From an uncultured Collinsella sp. (GTDB lineage Bacteria > Actinomycetota > Coriobacteriia > Coriobacteriales > Coriobacteriaceae), in assembly GCA_900545665.1 (NCBI GenBank), contig UQZU01000051.1, forward strand, positions 1 through 9,303: 9,303 nucleotides of DNA, read 5' to 3'. Under the pieces are notes generated by a model that did not search any database, was not told the DNA's origin, and worked only from the letters and a program-made list of their open reading frames with translations. Shown here piece by piece: positions 5,785-9,303 of this stretch (its first letter is position 1; each line of letters starts with the position of its first letter). Both the position numbers and the translations under genes were made by a program.

Positions 5785-7731
5785 ATGGAACAGAGGGTCC
5801 TCGGGGGAAGATACCTCCTCAAGGATAAGGTGGGAACAGGCGGCATGGCGACCGTCTACCGCGCACAGGACCAGGTCCTCGACCGCACGGTAGCCGTCAA
5901 GATCATGCTGCCGCAGTATGCTGGCGACGCAACCTTCGCCGCACGCTTTAAGCAGGAGGCCCAGGCAGCAGCCGGTCTCTCCTCCCCTTATATCGTGGGC
6001 GTCTACGATTGGGGCAAGGACGGCGACACCTATTACATCGTCATGGAGTACCTGCGCGGTACCGACCTTAAGAGCGGCATCAAGAGCCACGGCGCCCTCG
6101 ACCCCAAGAAGGTCGCCCAGATCGGCTCGCAGATCAGCTCCGCGCTTTCGGTCGCCCACAAGCACGAGATCATCCACCGCGACATTAAGCCGCAGAACAT
6201 CATGGTGCTGCCCGACGGCAACATCAAGGTGATGGACTTTGGCATCGCGCGCGCCAAGAACAGCCACCTCACGCAAGACAACAACGTGCTGGGAACCGCC
6301 CACTACGTCAGCCCCGAGCAGACCCGTGGTCAGGACCTCGGCCCCACCTCGGATATCTACTCGCTGGGCGTCGTGATGTATGAATGCGCCACCGGCCGCG
6401 TGCCCTTTGACGGTGACGACGCTATCTCGGTCGCACTCAAGCAGGTCAACGAGCTGCCTATTCCGCCGAGCCAGATCAACTCCGGTGTCGACGCCGACCT
6501 TGAGCGCATCATCCTCAAGTGCATGGAGAAGGACCCGGCAAACCGCTTCCAGACCGCCGACGAGCTGCGTCAGGTGCTCAACAGCTACCTGTCGGGCCGT
6601 GCCGTCAACGTCTCGGAGCCCACGCGCATCATCGGTGCCCCCGGCGAGCTGGGCGCCACCAAGACTCGCGAGCTTTCCGATCAGACGCGCGCCATGGTGC
6701 GTCCCGTCTCGGGCGTGAGCGGGCAGAATACCACCCGTAGCTCGGTTTCGGGCTCCACCGGCTCCTACGAGGTCGAAGAGCCCAAATCCAACAAAAACAA
6801 GATCATCGCCGCCGTGGTGGCAGCGGTTGCCGTCATCGGCATCGTGGTGGCCTTTGCCACAGGACTCTTTGGCGGCGAGCAGGTCACCGTTCCCGATGTA
6901 CTGGGCAAGGACCAGCAGACTGCCGTCGAGCTGATCAAGGAAGCCGGCCTCGAGGTCGGCACCATCGACCAAAGCTACAACGACGATGTCGACGAGGGCA
7001 AGGTCGCCGAGCAGACGCCCAACGGCAACACCAAGAAGGCCAAGGGCACCAAGGTGAACCTGGTAATCTCCAAGGGCCCCAAGCCCTCCGAGAAGGTTGA
7101 GGTTCCCCGGCTTGTCGGCCTGACCAAGGACCAAGCAGAAGCCGCACTGGCAAGCGTTGGCCTGAAAGGCAACGCCTCCGAGGAGGCCAACGAGGCTGAT
7201 GAGGGCCAGGTCTTTGAGCAGGGCACCGAAGCCGGTAAGGAAGTCGCGAAGGGCACGACCATCTCGTACAAGGTCTCGAGCGGCCCGGATACCACGTCCG
7301 TCCCCGACCTGACCGACATGACCGAGGCCCAGGCGCGCAACGCCCTCGATATGGCAGGCTTTGGCGTCGACGTGAGCTACCAGGAGAACGACTCGGTTAC
7401 CGAGGGCACCGTGATCAGCTGGAACCCCAGCGGCAAGCAGAAGCCCGGCGCCACGATTACCGTCGTCATTGCCAAGAAGTCCGGCAAGGCCACCGTCCCG
7501 GGCAACCTGTACGGCAAGAGCATTTCCGCCGCCGTTACCGCGCTCAACAACGCCGGTTTCTATAACATTGGCTTCTGTGACCAGAACGGCAATCCCGTGA
7601 GCGGTAACGAGGATGCCACCGTTACGGGCGTCTCCCCCACCGGCAAGCAGTCCACCGACAGCACGATCACGCTGACGGTCGCACTTTCTGGCTCCACCTC
7701 GGGTGACGATTCCGGCACGACGACTAACTAG
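5785..7731 (+). CDS. pknB: PknB-type Ser/Thr protein kinase with four PASTA repeats
   Basis: A 648-residue membrane receptor kinase. The kinase domain covers about 10-270: glycine loop GTGGMATV (17-24), Lys39 in VAVK, Glu58, HRDIKPQN (131-138), DFG (151-153), SPE (176-178) and the late conserved Arg254. A juxtamembrane segment (271-338) is rich in Thr-Arg pairs. One membrane helix lies at about 339-361. Four extracellular PASTA repeats follow, at about 366-431, 437-500, 504-566 and 568-635; the fourth is the most divergent. PASTA repeats of this family bind muropeptides or lipid II, coupling wall status to phosphorylation. In the activation loop, LTQDNN has Asp165 where mycobacterial PknB has the phosphorylated Thr173; Thr163 matches Thr171. 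The ATG at 5785 has AGGAG 5 nt upstream; the ATG at 5770 lacks a Shine-Dalgarno. No pknA lies between it and the upstream genes. Confidence 0.95.
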   Translation: MEQRVLGGRYLLKDKVGTGGMATVYRAQDQVLDRTVAVKIMLPQYAGDATFAARFKQEAQAAAGLSSPYIVGVYDWGKDGDTYYIVMEYLRGTDLKSGIKSHGALDPKKVAQIGSQISSALSVAHKHEIIHRDIKPQNIMVLPDGNIKVMDFGIARAKNSHLTQDNNVLGTAHYVSPEQTRGQDLGPTSDIYSLGVVMYECATGRVPFDGDDAISVALKQVNELPIPPSQINSGVDADLERIILKCMEKDPANRFQTADELRQVLNSYLSGRAVNVSEPTRIIGAPGELGATKTRELSDQTRAMVRPVSGVSGQNTTRSSVSGSTGSYEVEEPKSNKNKIIAAVVAAVAVIGIVVAFATGLFGGEQVTVPDVLGKDQQTAVELIKEAGLEVGTIDQSYNDDVDEGKVAEQTPNGNTKKAKGTKVNLVISKGPKPSEKVEVPRLVGLTKDQAEAALASVGLKGNASEEANEADEGQVFEQGTEAGKEVAKGTTISYKVSSGPDTTSVPDLTDMTEAQARNALDMAGFGVDVSYQENDSVTEGTVISWNPSGKQKPGATITVVIAKKSGKATVPGNLYGKSISAAVTALNNAGFYNIGFCDQNGNPVSGNEDATVTGVSPTGKQSTDSTITLTVALSGSTSGDDSGTTTN

Positions 7732-7781
7732 TCGACAACCCATCACCTGCAGCGGCTATGGCCGCAAACATATTCGCTCAG

Positions 7782-7820
7782 AAGCGCCCGCTTGCTCCCC
7801 GGCAAGCGGGCGCTTTGTTT
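7782..7820 (+). terminator. Strong intrinsic terminator after pknB
   Basis: A perfect 14-bp stem, AAGCGCCCGCTTGC (7782-7795) paired with GCAAGCGGGCGCTT (7802-7815), encloses a 6-nt loop and runs into TTTGTTT. It begins 50 nt after the pknB stop codon and closes the wall-signalling cluster. A smaller hairpin (GCGGC-TATG-GCCGC, 7752-7765) lies between the stop and the terminator but has no T-run. Confidence 0.92.
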
Positions 7821-7845
7821 ATCGACAGGCCAAGGCTCCATAGCA

Positions 7846-7874
7846 ACACAAAGAGGCCCGCAAAAACAAGCCTC
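7846..7874 (-). terminator. Probable intrinsic terminator for the small minus-strand gene
   Basis: Read on the minus strand, GAGGCTTG (7874-7867) can pair with CGGGCCTC (7860-7853) around a TTTTTG loop, giving 8 pairs including two G-U. It is followed directly by TTTGTGT. The G-U pairs form only in minus-strand RNA; on the plus strand they would be A-C mismatches and the 3' side has no T-run. The direction therefore fits the minus-strand gene, which ends about 35 nt earlier. Confidence 0.6.
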
Positions 7875-7908
7875 CCAGGTGACAACAGAATATGTAATGC
7901 AGTAATTA

Positions 7909-8106
7909 CTAGCCGCAGAACTTCACCATGGTCTCGACCACGAGCTTCTCGGAGTTGAGCTGCTGTATCATGATGCCCTGCTGGAACAGCGGGATGTTGG
8001 CGCGCGTGCGCTCCGGATCGGAGTGCTCGACGAACTCCTTCTTATCCAAGGTGCAGACCGAGCGCGACAAAACGACTTCGAAGCGACCCATTACGGCATC
8101 GCGCAT
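7909..8106 (-). CDS. Small protein of unknown function, 65 residues
   Basis: I do not recognise this protein. The frame encodes 65 residues (60 if translation starts at the in-frame ATG at 8091). There is no signal peptide, membrane helix or metal-binding motif. The sequence is mixed and soluble-looking, with a charged centre (TLDKKEFVEHSDPERTR) and an amphipathic C-terminal half. Support for coding comes from third positions that are overwhelmingly G or C, as in the neighbouring genes, ordinary amino-acid composition, and a probable terminator just downstream on the same strand. A stop codon lies two codons before the ATG at 8106, so this is not the tail of a longer local frame. Neither start has a strong Shine-Dalgarno. 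It is transcribed divergently from lacI and convergently with pknB. A gene remnant is the main alternative. Confidence 0.6.
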   Translation of the reverse strand: MRDAVMGRFEVVLSRSVCTLDKKEFVEHSDPERTRANIPLFQQGIMIQQLNSEKLVVETMVKFCG

Positions 8107-8110
8107 GCGC

Positions 8111-8116
8111 TACAAT
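8111..8116 (+). promoter_or_regulatory. Possible -10 element of the lacI promoter
   Basis: TACAAT matches the consensus TATAAT at five of six positions and sits 42 nt before the lacI ATG. No good -35 lies 16-18 nt upstream; the nearest TTACGG (8091-8096) is only 14 nt away. The element would overlap the 5' end of the divergent small gene. Confidence 0.4.
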
Positions 8117-8119
8117 CTC

Positions 8120-8135
8120 GGTTAATCTGTTAACC
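8120..8135. promoter_or_regulatory. Candidate operator: perfect inverted repeat in the lacI leader
   Basis: GGTTAATCTGTTAACC has 6-bp arms (GGTTAA/TTAACC) around a 4-nt centre. It lies just after the possible -10 and 23 nt before the lacI start, a position suited to autorepression and possibly to control of the divergent small gene. It lacks the central CG common in LacI-family operators, so binding by this regulator is an inference. Confidence 0.5.
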
Positions 8136-8148
8136 ACCCGAAAGCAGC

Positions 8149-8154
8149 AGGAGG
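8149..8154 (+). promoter_or_regulatory. lacI Shine-Dalgarno
   Basis: AGGAGG is a full anti-Shine-Dalgarno match, 4 nt before the ATG at 8159. It fixes the start of the LacI-family gene. Confidence 0.8.
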
Positions 8155-8158
8155 CCCC

Positions 8159-9169
8159 ATGCCCACACCAGGCAAGCGCCCATCCATGCGCCAGATTGCC
8201 GTCGCGGCCGGCGTATCCGTCGCCACGGTCTCCCACGTCATCAACGGCAGCGGCCGTTTTTCCGAAGACACCCGCAAACGCGTGGAAGCCGCCCTAAAGG
8301 AATACGGCTACGTCACGAACATGGCGGCGAAGAGCCTCCGTATGGCCCAGTCCCGGACCATCGGCATGATCGTGCCGGACATCTCCAACGACTTCTTTTC
8401 CAAGATCGCCCTGCATGTGGAGCGCGAGCTGGCAACCGAGGACTACTCGGTCTTTGTTTGCAACAGCGCCAATGACCCCGCCCGCGAGCGTGACTACTTC
8501 CGCACGCTGGCAAGCAAGCAGGCCGACGGTATCATCTGTATCTCCGGCCTGCGCAGGCTCGACGGCGAGTTCGTCCCCCACGGAATCCCCGTGGTCTGCA
8601 TCGACCGTGCGCCCGAAAACGACCTCGGTTTCCCACACGTGGGCTCCGACAACATCGGCGGTGGCTACATGGCGACCGAGCACCTCATCGAGCGCGGCTG
8701 CAAGGACATCCTGAGCATCTCGAGTTTTACCGCCAACTACCCCGGCAACGAGCGCCAGATGGGCTACGAGCGGGCGCTCGCCGCGCACGGAATGCCGCTA
8801 CGCCGCGACTACCAGCTGTTTGTCTCGGGTAAGCAGCCGAGCATCATCGAGTCGGAAGAGCTCGTGACCGACTTCCTCTCCACGGGCTACCCCGTCGACG
8901 GCGTCTTCGCCCATAGCGACCACGCAGCCGTGGGCGCGCTGCGTGCGCTCGTTGCCGCCGGCAAGCGCGTACCCGAAGACGTCCGTCTCATCGGCTTCGA
9001 CGATTCCGTTTACGCGCAGCTTCCGACGCCGCAAATCAGCACCATCCGCCGCTTCCCCGAGCGCCTCGCGCACGAGGGATGTCAGGCCCTGCTCGCCCTG
9101 CTGCGCGGCGAAGAGCCCGAGATGGAGACGCTTGTCCCCGTTAAGCTCGTGCAACGCGCGAGCAGCTAG
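8159..9169 (+). CDS. LacI/GalR-family transcriptional regulator
   Basis: A full-length 336-residue repressor-type regulator. The N-terminal helix-turn-helix is at about 10-30, with the signature VSVATVSHVING (19-30). Recognition-helix positions are Val21, Ala22 and His26; the His matches PurR and the Val-Ala pair matches GalR. The hinge helix region is near 56-65 (AAKSLRMAQS). From residue 67 (TIGMIVPDISNDFF) to the end is a periplasmic-binding-protein-like effector domain, including VGSDNIGGGYMATEHL (161-176) and the C-terminal GFDDS (279-283). These proteins sense a small ligand, usually a sugar or nucleoside, and control transport and catabolic genes. The ligand cannot be read from this sequence and no metabolic gene is adjacent within the window. 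The start is set by a strong Shine-Dalgarno. The inverted repeat in its leader suggests autoregulation. Confidence 0.93.
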   Translation: MPTPGKRPSMRQIAVAAGVSVATVSHVINGSGRFSEDTRKRVEAALKEYGYVTNMAAKSLRMAQSRTIGMIVPDISNDFFSKIALHVERELATEDYSVFVCNSANDPARERDYFRTLASKQADGIICISGLRRLDGEFVPHGIPVVCIDRAPENDLGFPHVGSDNIGGGYMATEHLIERGCKDILSISSFTANYPGNERQMGYERALAAHGMPLRRDYQLFVSGKQPSIIESEELVTDFLSTGYPVDGVFAHSDHAAVGALRALVAAGKRVPEDVRLIGFDDSVYAQLPTPQISTIRRFPERLAHEGCQALLALLRGEEPEMETLVPVKLVQRASS

Positions 9170-9172
9170 ACA

Positions 9173-9200
9173 GCGGGCAGCGAATAGCCGCGTTTTTCTC
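9173..9200 (+). terminator. Weak candidate terminator after lacI
   Basis: GCGG(G)C at 9173-9178 can pair with GCCGC at 9187-9191 with one bulged G and an 8-nt loop, followed by TTTTT (9193-9197) and then CTC. The stem is short and imperfect, but it starts 4 nt after the lacI stop and the T-run is well placed. Confidence 0.4.
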
Positions 9201-9231
9201 TCGCATGTGCTCTATCCCACGCGCGACATGC

Positions 9232-9243
9232 AAAAAGCCCGCC
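9232..9243 (-). terminator. Orphan half of an intrinsic terminator
   Basis: On the minus strand this reads GGCGGGCTTTTT, the typical 3' arm and T-run of an intrinsic terminator. The matching GCCCGCC arm should lie just to the right but is absent before the window edge. An insertion-sequence-like end starts 8 nt away. It looks like a terminator split by an insertion. Confidence 0.35.
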
Positions 9244-9250
9244 ACCACAC

Positions 9251-9303
9251 TGAACTGCGCCCCAAATCTTGGACGCCCTAAATAGCGACTAGGCCGCGAG
9301 GGC
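9251..9303. mobile_element. Probable end of an IS3-family (IS150-group) insertion sequence, continuing past the right edge
   Basis: The sequence from 9251, beginning TGAACTGCGCCCC and continuing through CTTGGACG (9269-9276), closely resembles the terminal inverted repeats of IS150-group elements. As I recall, these start TG(T/A)ACTG, run through a C-rich block and end near TTGGAC. No transposase frame is visible, because only 53 nt are in view. It could be a complete element, a solo end or a small non-autonomous derivative. Confidence 0.5.

Larger units (their letters stand above)
7732..8158. other. Boundary region between the kinase cluster and lacI
   Basis: This 427-nt stretch has no plus-strand gene that I can support. 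In order it holds the pknB terminator (7782-7820), a probable minus-strand terminator (7846-7874), a short inverted repeat GTAAT...ATTAC near 7892-7907, the small minus-strand gene (7909-8106), and the lacI promoter region with its inverted repeat and Shine-Dalgarno (8111-8154). It separates the conserved wall-signalling cluster from a different gene neighbourhood. Confidence 0.7.

Noticed and set aside
5773..7746. Long open frame on the minus strand opposite pknB
   Set aside because: It mirrors the whole kinase gene, and its composition is that of the reverse complement of GC3-biased codons. No domain or plausible start is seen.
7758..7958. Plus-strand 66-codon frame after pknB
   Set aside because: It runs straight through the pknB terminator hairpin and into the antisense of the small minus-strand gene, with no Shine-Dalgarno.
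7928..8125. Plus-strand 65-codon frame opposite the small minus-strand gene
   Set aside because: The minus-strand frame has the better codon bias and a matching terminator; the plus frame is Ser/Met/Cys-rich with no ribosome binding site.
9203..9231. GCATGT...ACATGC inverted repeat after lacI
   Set aside because: Six-bp arms around a 17-nt loop are expected by chance at this length, and it lacks an obvious role beyond the nearby T-run.

Overview
The window is GC-rich, densely coding and mostly co-oriented. It looks like a chromosomal segment of an actinobacterium, most likely a Coriobacteriia member of the Collinsella type. The basis is the gene order FHA protein - membrane FHA protein - PP2C phosphatase - RodA/PbpA - PASTA kinase, which is the actinobacterial fhaA-fhaB-pstP-rodA-pbpA-pknA-pknB cluster. 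The strong G/C third-position bias and the fused RodA-PbpA form support this. The genus is an inference from recall, not from a search.

Positions 1-5652 hold four tightly packed plus-strand genes: the 3' end of a FhaA-like FHA protein, a membrane-anchored FhaB-like FHA protein, a membrane PP2C phosphatase (PstP type) with a long disordered N-terminal extension, and a single polypeptide joining a SEDS glycosyltransferase (RodA/FtsW family) to a class B penicillin-binding protein. Spacing is 6 nt, a 4-nt ATGA overlap, then 16 nt, as expected for one operon. After a 132-nt gap comes a PknB-type Ser/Thr kinase with four extracellular PASTA repeats (5785-7731). A strong intrinsic terminator (7782-7820) ends it.

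From family knowledge these genes form one circuit. The kinase senses cell-wall material through its PASTA repeats and phosphorylates cytoplasmic targets. The FHA proteins bind the phosphothreonines, the phosphatase reverses the signal, and the SEDS-PBP enzyme polymerises and cross-links peptidoglycan. Unusual points are the RodA-PbpA fusion, no pknA, an Asp in place of one activation-loop Thr of the kinase, and the long phosphatase extension carrying an internal duplication and possible FHA-docking threonines.

Positions 7821-9303 are a different neighbourhood. A small unrecognised minus-strand gene (7909-8106) has its own probable terminator. A LacI-family regulator (8159-9169) follows, with a perfect inverted repeat in its leader. 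The right edge (from 9251) resembles the terminal inverted repeat of an IS3-family (IS150-group) insertion sequence, apparently inserted next to half of a transcription terminator.
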